A program made the position numbers and the translations under genes. Shown in pieces: positions 36,208 to 46,577 of a DNA stretch of 64,000 nt. Within the stretch, counting starts at the first letter, position 1. Each line of letters starts with the position of its first letter. The notes beneath the pieces were generated by a model. That model did no database searches. It was given only the letters and a program-made list of their open reading frames with translations, and was not told the origin of the DNA. The stretch comes from Musa acuminata AAA Group (lineage: Eukaryota > Streptophyta > Magnoliopsida > Zingiberales > Musaceae): contig NC_088354.1 of the NCBI RefSeq assembly GCF_036884655.1, positions 14,146,501-14,210,500 of the forward strand, written 5' to 3'.

Positions 36208-36414
36208 ATGTAGGCGTTTTTGTATTTTTCTTTTTTGTTTTGTTGTTCGGGTGTTGATCACTGATGTAATGCGCTTCCCAAAATAATATAGTTGCTTTCA
36301 CCCTCATCAGTAGTCTTTTTTTCCTTTGTTGTTTGCTGACCACTGATGCGATGTGTCATCTGATGTCGTAATACAATTATGACTTTTGCTAAGTCTCTGT
36401 TCATCGCATTATGG

Positions 36415-37561
36415 AAAGAACATTTTGAGATTTTGCGAGTTCCAAGTCCTTGGCAAAGCATGGCCCTGCATCATCGCGAGTCGGTACGTACCGACCCTAA
36501 CAACTTCGATCACCCGATAAGAGCCTTCCCAATTAGGGGCTAACTTACCACGTGCTTGGGTCGGGTCACTAACTTCGGCCTTGCATAAGACCAAGTCACC
36601 CAGCTTAATAGGTCGAGGTCGTACCCTGCGGTTATAGATTCTAGCAACGGCCCTTTTATAAGAGAGGTCTTTCAGGTGCGTGTTAGCACGCCGCTCCTCG
36701 AGTAAATCGAGATCGGCTCACAGTCCCTGGGTCGATACCCGTTCGTCGTAGCTTGCCGTCCTTGGGGTAGGAAAAACCATCTCGGGGGGCAAGACAGCCT
36801 CGGTCCCAAACGAGAGGTTGTAAGGGGACTCTCCGGTTGCGGTCTTGGGGGTGGTCCGTAGGGACCATAGGATACTGGGGAGCTCATCTACCCAAGCTGA
36901 TTGGGCCGTTGATACTCTCCTCATGAGTCCATCCAGAATAGATCGGTTAGTTACTTTGGCCAACCCGTTCGTTTGGGGATGGGCCACAGAGCTGAACCTC
37001 AGCTGAATCCCGCAGTTCGCACAGAACTCCTAGAACCGAGCACTGGTGAACTGGGATCCGTTGTCCGTGATGATGGCTTTGGGCAAGCCGAACCGAGTCA
37101 CAATGTTCTTCCAAACGAATTTCTCCACTTGCCGCTCCGTGATCATTGCTAGTGGCTCGGCTTCTCGCATCTCGGGACATGGTGGGCCAGTAGTATCCTT
37201 GACGAAGGATTTTGTAGGCCAAGGTCCGACCGGCAATATGCCCCCCGCAAATCCCCTCGTGGACCTCGATCAAGACCGCCTACGCTTCATCAGGCTCGAG
37301 GCACCACAGTAGAGGTTGTGAGAAGGATCACTTGTAGAGCCATCTGTTCACCTTGGAATACCATGCCTGCGTTCGGTGAATGCGCCGCGCCGCGACCTCA
37401 TTGTCGGGAAGAATCCCATCGCATTTGAAGAGCAGCATCTCCTGTACCCACGTGGCGCGCGCCTCGGCAAGAGTTATAGCCGAAACCGAGATGGCGCGGA
37501 ATGGGAGCTCTTTAACCTCGGAGTGGTTTACGTGGTCTGGTCCTAAGGCCATCTTTGCCAA
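36415..37561 (-). pseudogene. Tat integrase pseudogene with internal deletion
   Basis: It begins with a zinc-binding region ([26 protein letters not shown]) and continues with [27 protein letters not shown] (second catalytic Asp), HPQTNGLAK, a later core with FGTEAVLPPEM, and ends in a tail, GKLAPNWEGSYRVIEV. At about 37,168 the sequence jumps from SRDA straight to [11 protein letters not shown]. By comparison with the family, about 60 residues are missing, including the two zinc-binding Cys and the first catalytic Asp. Further stops are present. Confidence 0.8.
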
Positions 37562-37576
37562 CTCGTCGCCTCATTC

Positions 37577-38011
37577 ATTTTGGCTCCTCGACACCCTGGA
37601 TATCGTAAAGTGGGAAAATTTGGAGGCTAGGCTTTTTACCTCCTCTAAGTACTTTGCCATGGTTGGTTCCCTGGCCTCGTATCCGCCGTTGAGTTGCTCG
37701 GCCACGAGCTGCGAGTCAGTGAAGACGTGAATGGCGTCCACCTACATTTCAAGGGCTAGCTTGAGTCCTACTAGGAGCGCCTCGTACTCGGCTTCATTGT
37801 TGGTTGCTTGGAACTCGAAGCGGAAGGAGCGTTCTAACGAGCGTCCGTCGGGGGTCGAGAGTACCAACCTTGCACCTGCACTGCTAGAGGTAGCCGAGCC
37901 GTCCACGTGCAGGTCCCACGCCTCCTCTGGTTGCTCGGAGCTTCCATTTTCGTCTTGAACCAGTTTCACGATGAAGTCGGCCACGGACTGGGCTTTGATA
38001 GTCATCCTCAC
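37577..38011 (-). pseudogene. Tat second (archaeal-type) RNase H domain
   Basis: It reads WDLHVDGSATSSSAGARLVL, FRFEFQATNNEAEYEALL, then after a stop IHVFTDSQLVAEQLNGGYEA. These are the DGS, NNEAEYEAL and TDSQ motifs of the extra RNase H carried by Tat elements. The domain lies between the primary RNase H and the integrase, the standard place. One stop, TAG near 37,743, interrupts it. Confidence 0.85.
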
Positions 38012-38059
38012 TACATAATGTATGTCGAATTCTTCGAGTTCTACCGACCACTTGAGGAG

Positions 38060-39271
38060 TCATCCTGCAATATCAAACTTAGATAGAACCTGCCGGAGCG
38101 GTTGGTCAATGATTACCTCAATCGGGTGAGCCTGAAAGTAGGGGCATAGCTTCCGGGATGCCAGCACGAGCACTAAAGCGAGCTTCTCGAATGACGGATA
38201 CCGCTCCTCGGGCCCGTTCAGGACATGGCTGATGTAGTAGACCAGTAGTTGTTCCCCAGAAGCCTCTTTGGTTAGGACGGAGCTGACCGCGTGCTGGGAG
38301 GCGGCTAAGTAAATGCTGAGCTTTTCCTCAAGAGTAACCGAGGCAAGGTGGGGGAGGTTGGCCAAGTGCCGCTTGACTTGTCCAAAAGCCTCTTCACACT
38401 GCGCCATCCATTGGAAGTCCTTTGGGTTCTTCAATGCCCGGAAGAATGGGAGGCAACGATCACCAGACCGGGATAGAAACCGGGATAAGGCAGCAAGCCT
38501 TCCGTTTAGTCGCTGCAAGTCCTTGGCGGTCCGAGGGGCCTGCATGTTGATGATCGCCTGAACCTTTTCTGGATTCACGTTGATTCCTCTTTCATGAACG
38601 ATGAATCCAAGGAACCTTCCTGAGCTGACGCCAAAAACGCACTTCGCCAGGTTTAGTCGTAGGTCATACCTCCGGAGTGTGGAGAATGTCTCGGCCAAGT
38701 CGGTCAGGTGGTCTGCCGCCATGCGACTTTTCACGATCATGTCGTCGACATAGACTTCGACGTTTCGCCCGATTTGTGCGGCAAACATTTTGTTCACGAC
38801 CCTATGATAGGTAGCGCCCGCGTTTTTGAGCTCGAATGGCATGACTTTGTATAAATACACCCCTAGATCGGTGATGAAAGTCGTGTGCTCTTGGTCCTCG
38901 GACGTCATTCTGATCTAGTTGTAGCCGGAGAAGGCGTCCATGAATGACAGGCGGGCATGCCCGGCAGTTGCGTCAACCAGCTGATCGATCCTTGGGAGGG
39001 GATAGCAATCTTTTAGGCATGCACGATTGAGACTGGTATAGTCAACGCACATCCTCTAGCTCCCATTAGATTTCTTTACCAGCACTACATTAGACAGCCA
39101 TCGCGGGTACTTGACTTCCTCGATGAAGCCAGCCGCTAAGAGTCGCTCCACCTCTTCGTGGACGGCGAGTTGCCTATCAGGGGCTTGGCATCGTGGTTTC
39201 TGTTTTACTGGCCGGGCATCGGGTGATATATTCAGGTGATGCTGGGCGGTCTTTGGGTCGACGCCCGTCAT
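38060..39271 (-). pseudogene. Tat reverse transcriptase-RNase H pseudogene
   Basis: The minus-strand order is DPKTAQHHLNISPDARPVKQK, ERLLAAGFIEEVKYPRWLSN, MCVDYTSLNRACLKD, FMDAFSGYN, the catalytic VYVDDMIVKS, FLGFIVHERGI, ALSRFLSRSGD, and RNase H pieces to LLVYYISHVLNG. Stops interrupt at about 39,058 (TAG where Trp is expected) and 38,918 (TAG where Gln is expected). The stretch 38,908-38,060 is open for 282 residues. Confidence 0.88.
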
Positions 39272-39361
39272 GTCGGATGGCGACTAGGCGAAGACATCAG
39301 TGTTCTCCTGCAAGAAGCCGACGAGCTACTCTCGTTCTTGCTCGGGGAGTTCCGACCCGAC

Positions 39362-39907
39362 CTAGACCGTCCGATCCGGGCGATCCTTCACCAACGGTAC
39401 GTCGCAAGTGGGCGCCGTCGACTCCGGGTGTGGCGTCGGCCGCTTCTTTTCTCTCGGGTCCTCCAGAGGTTGGTCGGTCTTTGCCCTTTTGTGCAGCGAA
39501 ACCACCGTCAGGTAGCATCGTCTGGACTCTTGGGGGCTTCCCCAAACTTCCCCTGTCCCAGCGTGGGTAGGAAACTTCACCGTCTGATGATAGGTGGAGA
39601 CTACAGCTCTGATTCTGTTGAGAGTGGGGCGGCCAAGGATGGCGTTGTAGGCAGTAGGAAGATCCACCACCAAGAAGGTGGACATCACCGTCTTTGTTCT
39701 GGGCGGCGCTCCCAACGTCAGGGGCAAGGTAACAGTCCCCAATGGTGAGACCGAATCACCGGTGAATCTCGTGAGCGCCGAGTAGATAGGCTTCAAGGAT
39801 TCTTTGGTTAACACCAACTTCTGGAAGGCATCCAGATAGAGCACATCGGCTGAGCTCCCTGTGTCGATCATGATTCTCCTCACCTGGGCGTTAGCGATTC
39901 GAGCCAT
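39362..39907 (-). pseudogene. Tat aspartic protease
   Basis: It reads MARIANAQVRRIMIDTGSSADVLYL, then PLTLGAPPRTKTVMSTFLVVDLPTAYNAILGRPTLN, which carries the family's DTGSS active site and the hydrophobic YNAILGRP motif that follows. It is open for 181 residues but sits between in-frame stops (about 39,362 and 39,940), so no full polyprotein can be made. Confidence 0.85.
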
Positions 39908-40109
39908 GATTACCAGCGCATCGTCATGCTCCGGTCGCTAGACGTCCTCGGGAGGGAATGCGACCTTGGGGTCGGGGTCGCGTTGGGGAGCGTCGGTCCT
40001 GGCGGAACGGGCGTATGCTTTCCTCCCGGACGTACTGGTTCCCCCAACCGTCGGTCCTCCAGTGATGACATCGATGTGGCTCTCCACGGGGCCCTCTGGG
40101 CGAGGTGAG

Positions 40110-41550
40110 GGCTCCATGTTCTGTCAGATGTACCGACTGAGGTGACCCCTGCGGACAAGCTCCTCGATCTGCCGTTTCAGTTCGCGACAGTCTTTGGTGT
40201 CATGCCTGCTTTGCTTGTGAAAGCGACAATACTTGGACTGGTCAGCGAGCTCTCGCGGGTTTTTCATCGAGACGGGGGCCCTGAGCAACCCTCTCTCCTT
40301 TATCTGGAGAAATATCTCCATTCAGGACGCGCCCAGAGGGGGCAGAGGAGGCCTCAAAGCGGGCGGGTCAAATCGGTCCAGCCTGCACCTAATCACGACA
40401 GGCTGGTGCCCGCGAGCCGGCTCTGGCCTGACCCTCGTGTGCTCTTCCCGCTTTCCGACCATCCAAGCCTCAGCCGCAACGAACTGGTTCGCCCGCTGAA
40501 GCATCTCAGGCACTGCGGTGGGGGATCTCTTAACGAGGGACCAGAAGAATAGGGAAGGTCGCAGTCCCGCCATGAACGCCTGCATCAACAGAGAGGGGTG
40601 AGCATCAGATAATCCCTGGATCTGCATTGCAAAACGGTTCACAAAGTGGGAGAGGGACTCGTCCTCCCTCTGGTGTAGTCCGAGAAGCAAGGCAACGGAC
40701 GGTTTCGGTCGTGCGCTAGCCAGGAAGTTGAGCTCGAAGTCTCTGGCGAGCTGGTCGAATGAGGCGACCGTCCCGGTCCTCAAGCCGCTGTACCACGCGC
40801 GGGCTGGTCCTCTCAGAGTTGTGGGGAATGCCCTGCACATCAGAGCATCAGAGGTTCCATACAACGCCATTTGGGCTTGGAAGGCTGCTACATGGTCCGC
40901 TGGGTCGGTGGAGCCATCATATGTGTCCAGAGAGGGGAGACGAAAGTTTTGTGGAACTGTCTGATCCCATATTTCAGGGACGAACAGGGATCCCTGATGT
41001 ACGTCCTCCCCGAGCTCTCCTCTTGACCTACGGACCTCCTTCTACACCTCAAGCCGTTGACTGTCAAGGAGCAACTGGGCTCGCAGGGAGTCCGTCGAGG
41101 CCGAAGAAAGGGCCTCGAGTTTCGCGTGGCCTCTCCGGTCCGCCGTCACTCGATCCTCGAGCGGGGACGACGGGACCCGAGGCGAAGCGGGAAGCTCCAG
41201 GGGCTGCGCATGAGCCTGAACGGGGGGATCCTGTTGTCGCACCGGTTCGACGGCCAGCGGGTGCAGCATTCGAGAGACGAGTGGAATGATGGACTACACC
41301 ATACCGGTCAGAGATTGGACTTGATGGGTGAGGTCAAGAAAGGCCTCGGACGAGACGGGCGACGGTTCGGCAGAGGGGGCGTCGGGCGACGACAAACCCG
41401 GGTCGTTGAATATCCGCCAGTAGCACTCTAAAGTTGTGGTGGGGTGTTCGTTACGAAGACCCGCCCGTGGGGAATGTTCCCCCGGAGCCCTGATCGGGTG
41501 CAACCCCTCAGCTACGGGATCGACCGAGTCGGTATGGCGATCCCTCGACA
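40110..41550 (-). pseudogene. Tat gag pseudogene
   Basis: Broken frames show [71 protein letters not shown], and [31 protein letters not shown], a zinc-binding C-x2-H type module. This is the retrotransposon gag domain order of plant Ty3 elements. Stops occur near 41,042, 40,322 and 40,124. Confidence 0.85.
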
Positions 41551-41581
41551 TTCAGGGTCCTCTTTCTAGCGTCAAAATATT

Positions 41582-42146
41582 TGTGTAAACTACCTTGAGC
41601 CGTGGCCTTGGGGCCGACGCGGCTCAGTTCGGGTCTGAATGACGGGGGATCTCTCAAGGGGGTTTCTTGGGATTGCTGAGGTAGCCGGCTCTGGTCGGTT
41701 CGGTCGTGGAGGTGGGTCGTCGTTTCCTTCGGGAAGGAGCTCCTCGTCAATGCGTCCGGTGAGTGGCGCCTCGCCTTCGTTCCTGCACACAGGTCGGGTC
41801 GGGATGCTCGACCCGACCCCTCCGATGATCAAGTTAGTCAGGAGTTGCTGGGGGTTTTTCCCGTGTTTATCTCTCGTTTTTCCCCTCCTCCCACTTCATT
41901 TAGAACGCAAGGGTATTTATAAGGGAGTTTAGTGTCACTTGACGTGCCTGCCCACAGGGAGCAGGATCGTGCCTTCTGATGACGTCTGACATCGCTGTTG
42001 GCGTGGCGTGAGGAATCGAGTCTGAGCGGTCGTTAATAGCCTTGGTTGGCGTTTTGGCCTGTGTCGGCCAGGCGATGCCAGCCCGACAAAGACGTGGGGT
42101 GTTAGCTAATGTCACGCAAGTCTTATCGTAATTACCACCCTCATCA
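41582..42146 (-). repeat. LTR of the Tat element
   Basis: On the plus strand it runs TGTGTAAACTACC to CCCTCATCA (565 bp), with TG/CA ends. Its inner end abuts the primer-binding site. On the minus strand a TTATAAATA box lies near 41,909-41,917, suitable for promoting gag-pol. A matching LTR at the other end was not found. Confidence 0.65.
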
Positions 42147-42490
42147 AGTGGATACCTGGTTTTAATCTCATGGCAAACATCATCAACATATCTCACCATT
42201 GCTACCGGTTACCAGATTCATTCAGTTCTTTGATTGGATTCCATGAGAGGGTCCCTTGTCTTAATCTCATGGTAAGACATCACTAGCTTTGGGGCTAATT
42301 ACATATTACTCCCTTATAAAGCTGATTTTAGCATCCCGATCCTTATATTTTAGAAAGTTACATTGATATTTATATAGTTATGAAAGTGAAACATGTAACC
42401 CAATTTATCCTCACGCTGTCGACTCTATTGACGGAAGATACTACACGTGTTATCATGTGCAGAAATAATGTGAAAAATAGGAATAAAAAA

Positions 42491-42905
42491 ATAATTTTGC
42501 TATCCTCATCATGCGTCTAAAAGATATTGATTCTGATAACTTATGTAAAAGTTTCGGTATCCTCCCTTCGACTTCACTATCCTTCCAAATAGCCTACCCA
42601 ACGATGACATCGGAGGTGATCCTCATCTCTTACATATTCACTATCCTCCCAGATGGTCTATCCAATAACAACGTCAATGGTAGAGCTGAAAGAAAGGATA
42701 GTAAAGTATGTGAAATGGGATGGTGCATGAGATAAAGATCGCCAAACTGGAGGGATTGGGTAGAATAACAAAGTAAGAGAAATGAGATGGTACAAGAGAT
42801 AAGGATCATCATCGATGTTGTCATTGGGTAGACCGTCCAAAAGGATAGTGAAGTTGAAGGAGAGGATGAAACCAAAGGGAGAATAGCAAAGTTTTCTTAT
42901 AAATT
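42491..42905. repeat. long imperfect inverted repeat (MITE-like) upstream of the ARF gene
   Basis: The left arm (about 42,491-42,640) and the reverse complement of the right arm (about 42,775-42,905) share ACTTCACTATCCTT, TCTACCCAA/CCTACCCAA, GATCCT(C/T)ATCTCTT and TTTTGCTAT(C/T)CTC, at about 75% identity by eye. The centre is about 130 bp. It could fold into a long hairpin. It ends about 330 bp before the ARF start codon. No target-site duplication was established. Confidence 0.6.
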
Positions 42906-43148
42906 ATCATTCTACGAAATTAATATCTTTTCTTATAGTAAGAATAACAAAATTATCTTTTTATCTTTATTTTTAATTTTATTTTTATACGTGACAACAC
43001 ATACAACATCTTCCCGTGTAATTTTCTCCGAACCCCGTCCTCTTCGTTCCGTGCCTGATCCCCGACCTCAATACGGTACTTACGCCTCTCTCTCTCTCTG
43101 TCTTGTTGTAACTTACTCTATCTCTTTCCCGATCTGCCCCTCTACCAT

Positions 43149-43156
43149 TATAAGTA
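43149..43156 (+). promoter_or_regulatory. TATA-like box of the ARF gene
   Basis: TATAAGTA lies 83 bp upstream of the ATG and is followed by a CT-rich leader (CTCTCTCT at 43,197-43,212), a usual layout for plant promoters and 5' UTRs. The CT repeats at 43,087-43,102 lie upstream of it. Assigned by position only. Confidence 0.45.
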
Positions 43157-43231
43157 TCCCCTCTTCTCCCCGCCTCGATTCAAATCCATCTCTGTCGCTC
43201 TCTCTCTCTCTGTTTGCGATCTCGAACCCTA

Positions 43232-46200
43232 ATGTCGGCGGACGCGGCGGTGTCGTCCCCGAGGGAAGTGCGATCGGTGGACCCCCAAGTGTGGAAGGCC
43301 TGTGCCGGCTCCTCCGCGCGCATCCCCGCCATCGGATCCCGCGCGTGTTACTTCCCCCAGGGGCACGCCGAGCAGGCCGCGTCCCCGCCCGATTTCTCCG
43401 CCCTTCCCGCCGTCCCTGACGTCGCTCTCTGTCGGATCTCCGCCGTCCGCCTCCTCGCTGACACTGAAACTGATGAGGTTTTCTCCAGCATCAGCCTCGA
43501 CCCCCGGCCGTCGGTAGCCCTCTCCCCCTCATCGTCCTCCTCCTCCTCGTCTCCGCCAGGGGTCGCAGATGGAGGCGATGGGTTCGTTTCCTTTGCCAAG
43601 ATCCTCACCCCCAGCGATGCCAACAACGGGGGCGGTTTCTCGGTTCCCAGGTTCTGCGCAGACTTGATATTCCCTCCCCTCGATTTCAATGCCGATCCCC
43701 CAGTGCAGACCATCTGGGTGTGCGATGTCCATGGGAGTTTGTGGGACTTCCGGCACATCTACCGCGGGACTCCACGGCGCCATCTCCTGACCACCGGATG
43801 GAGCAAGTTCGTCAACTCGAAGAAGCTCATCGCTGGTGACTCGGTGGTCTTCATGAAAAACCAATCCGGCAAGATCTTCGTCGGCGTCCGCCGCACCAGT
43901 CGCTCCTGCGGCCCTGTGGACCACTCGCCCTACATCCCCCAATCCACTACCCTGGTGACGATGACGGAGAACTTCTCCGGCAGTGTGGGATTCTCTAGGA
44001 ACGTTAGGGGTAGAGTTCCGGCGGCATCAGTGGTGGAGGCTGTAAGATTGGCTGGGATGGGCCTCCCTTTCGAGGTCTTGTACTATCCAAGGGCTGGATC
44101 CCCGGAGTTTGTGGTGGCGGAGGAGACGGTAGAAGCTGCGATGAGGGTGCGTTGGACTAGTGGCATGCGGGTTAGGATGTCGCTGGAGACTGAGGACTCG
44201 GCGAGAATGACTTGGTTTCAGGGTACACTGTCTTCTTTGGGGATGAATGACGTGGAACAGTGGCCACGATCACCATGGCGTATGCTCAAGGTACTTGTTT
44301 TATTTTTCATCATGTCTTTTACGTACCTGTTAGTTTACGGTGGTGTTTGTTTATCAATTTGCTTCGGTGTCCAACATGGATTGAAGAATATCTTGTTTGC
44401 TTATCCTTGTGAATTGTCACTCCCCTTTGTGAAACTTCGTCGTGAGTTTTCATGCCGGAAAAGTATCAAACAAAGTTAAACGTCTGATGCTAATGTCAGA
44501 AGGAATGACAAACCAGTCTGGCCCAGAGTACAAAAGAAATTTTCACCATGCTTGTCACTTATGACAAAAGATCGGAAACATTGGTTAGCAAAATAGATGT
44601 TACATACACCCATGCATGCCCTTGTGCCTATAATATAATATGAAATGGTTTGCATGTTGATCGCTGATTTTCTGAAAAAATCTAGCTTAGAGTCATTAGG
44701 AAAACAAGAAATGTATGTTTCGTGATACTTGATAATAGCTTAAGACTTTTTGTTATGGCAAGGTGTTGACAGCATGGTGGGGAGGGAGTGTTGTGGTGAA
44801 GAAACAATAGGGAAGATTACAGTGAAGGGGGGGGAAGTCGTCGACGGCTATGGCAAAGAAAGGGGTGGGAGGTGGCAATTGCTACAAAGGACAAGGTAGT
44901 CGGGTTTTGGGAAAGCTCGGGTGGTAGGGGATGGAGGTAGTTGTAGCTGTTGAGTTCTAGGGAGGGGGCGATGATGGAGGGGAGAGGAGGAAGAGAGAGA
45001 TACCTCGAGGAAGACATCGTCTGATGAATAGGAAGATGCTGTTGTCATTTGTCGATGGAGAAGAAGATGCTAATCACACTTTTTTGTTCCTCGATTAGGT
45101 TTCTGAAGGGGGTAGGGGCTCGTACGTGCACTTGGGGAGAGAGGGTTGCGATGAGAAGGTGTCGATATGGTTCAATCAAACCAAAATCAACGAATAGGAT
45201 CAAAGAAGATTCCATTTCAATTCGGTAGGTGCTTGGCTTGCTCAATGCTTGGCCCAAGTGCATGCCTAGGTCTCATCCAATTGAAGGCACTTGCCTAGAT
45301 TTGTTACCAGGCGCTTGGGCCTCGCCTTGCCTGGGTGCCTAGGTGTGTGCTCGAGCGCCTTGTGGCTTCACCACGGCTAGTTTGACTGATTATGGGCAGT
45401 TTCAATCTTAATTTACATGGTTATAAATTCTTTTCCTCAAATGATATTATAGCGATATAATTGAATACTTGGAACTATTTGTTTTTAGAAATTTTGCACT
45501 TGAGACTCTCTAGGATTTGGAATCATGGATTTAGCTTTTTTGGCAACTGTTTCATTAGGATTCTTCCTAAGAAATTACTTATGCCATCTATGGATTAGAT
45601 TGGAGCGTGAGCATTTTCCTGTGATAGTATTTTCGTTTTTATTTAGAGATGCAATTTATTGTTCAATATGCTTGCACTTGGACCTTATATACGAAGCGTG
45701 CGAATTATATTTTTTATCATTTTGAGTAACCAGTCTAAAAAAATTCATGATTTTGTCTTTTTCCACCCCTTCAACCCACACCTTCAACTTCTTGTTACCC
45801 CTTCAATTATTGTCAAAATAGCATTGGTTTGGCATCATGATTTGCTTTCTATATTTTTCTTATTTGTTTTTTCATCAGGTTAATTGGGATGAACCAGAGG
45901 TTTTGCAAAATGTCAAAAATGTTAGTCCTTGGCAAGTGGATTTGGTGTCTGTTAGTTCTCAGATAGAAACTCCATTTTCTGTCATAAGGAATTTCAAGAT
46001 GCCAGAAAATTCAGAATTTCTTGGGAATTCCACGGGGAAGACACTCCAGATGACAGGAACGAAGAGTAAATCAATTGGCAGTGTATCCCCCTTTTTCAGT
46101 TACATTGTTCCTGCTGGCATGCAGGGAGCCAGGCATGATTCCATCAGTATACCCCATTTATGTGATTCTGCAATAAATAGAGATAAAATATTCATCGATG

Positions 46201-46538
46201 GTCCACATGGTGTTAGCACGTTAGAAAAGAATGATGTGTCCGTAGATCAAAGGATCGGTACCACTTCACTAGGAGGTTCATCTCAACCTAGCCAGGATAG
46301 CATCCAGGTTTTAGACAGAAGGATTCTCGAAACAAGAAGTAATCCAGTTAAAAAACCTAGTACGGGATCTTTCCAGCTGTTTGGCCAAGTTATCTATATA
46401 GACCAACGTACTAATGATGATAACGACAGAAAGTATGAAGACACTGAAGGTGACAAGCCCGGTTCTTCTTTGTCCAATCAGCACAAGCAGTTGGTTGTTC
46501 AATGTCCAAGAGTTTCTGCTGTTGGAGCTTGTCAGTGA
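43232..46538 (+). CDS. auxin response factor, miR160-regulated ARF10/16/17 type, lacking PB1
   Basis: A nuclear transcription factor that binds auxin response elements; this clade is generally repressive. Exon 1 is 43232-44290 and exon 2 is 45879-46538, joining to 572 residues. The start is the ATG giving MSADAAV. The B3 DNA-binding domain covers roughly residues 119-231 (FAKILTPSDANNGGGFSVPRFCAD to FVGVRR). The ARF/auxin-response domain is about 270-350, ending SPWRMLK at the intron. The middle region carries the miR160 site (residues about 432-439, AGMQGARH). The frame stops with TGA before any PB1 dimerisation domain, so the length resembles ARF17 (about 585 residues) rather than ARF10/16. 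A 1.59-kb intron separates the exons. The exact paralogue is uncertain. Confidence 0.93.
44800..45370. repeat. GC-rich repeat-like insert in the ARF intron
   Basis: A stretch whose complement is CT-rich ends in reiterated AGGC/GCCT words (GGCACTTGCCTAG, AGGCGCTTGGGCC, GGGTGCCTAGG). Similar GCGCC-rich strings are common in dispersed plant repeats. It differs in base composition from the AT-rich intron around it. No boundaries were found. Confidence 0.4.
46115..46135 (+). promoter_or_regulatory. miR160 target site in the ARF mRNA
   Basis: TGGCATGCAGGGAGCCAGGC plus a final A pairs with plant miR160 over all 21 positions, with one G:U wobble where most targets have A (TGGCATACAGG). It encodes AGMQGARH in frame. 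ARF10, ARF16 and ARF17 are the established miR160 targets, so this transcript is expected to be cleaved at the middle of the site. Confidence 0.95.
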
Positions 46539-46577
46539 AAAAATGGTGCCTGTAGTTCTATGATGCTCCATTAACAG

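Larger units (their letters stand above)
33275..42146 (-). mobile_element. decayed Ty3/Tat-type LTR retrotransposon with antisense ORF
   Basis: On the minus strand the order is an LTR (42146-41582), a primer-binding site resembling TTGGCGCTAGAAGGAGG (read as TTGACGCTAGAAAGAGG near 41,576), gag (41,550-40,110), protease (DTGSS), reverse transcriptase (YVDD), RNase H, a second archaeal-type RNase H and integrase ending at 36,415. An extra ORF on the opposite strand (34,167-36,207) follows. A second RNase H plus a distal antisense ORF marks the Tat/Retand group. No second LTR is recognisable at the low-coordinate end, so the element appears 3'-truncated. Many stops make it inactive. GC content is much higher than in the flanking DNA. 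Confidence 0.88.

Noticed and set aside
43348..43942. Long minus-strand open frames opposite ARF exon 1
   Set aside because: Shadow frames of a GC-rich exon; the plus strand encodes an unmistakable B3/ARF domain.
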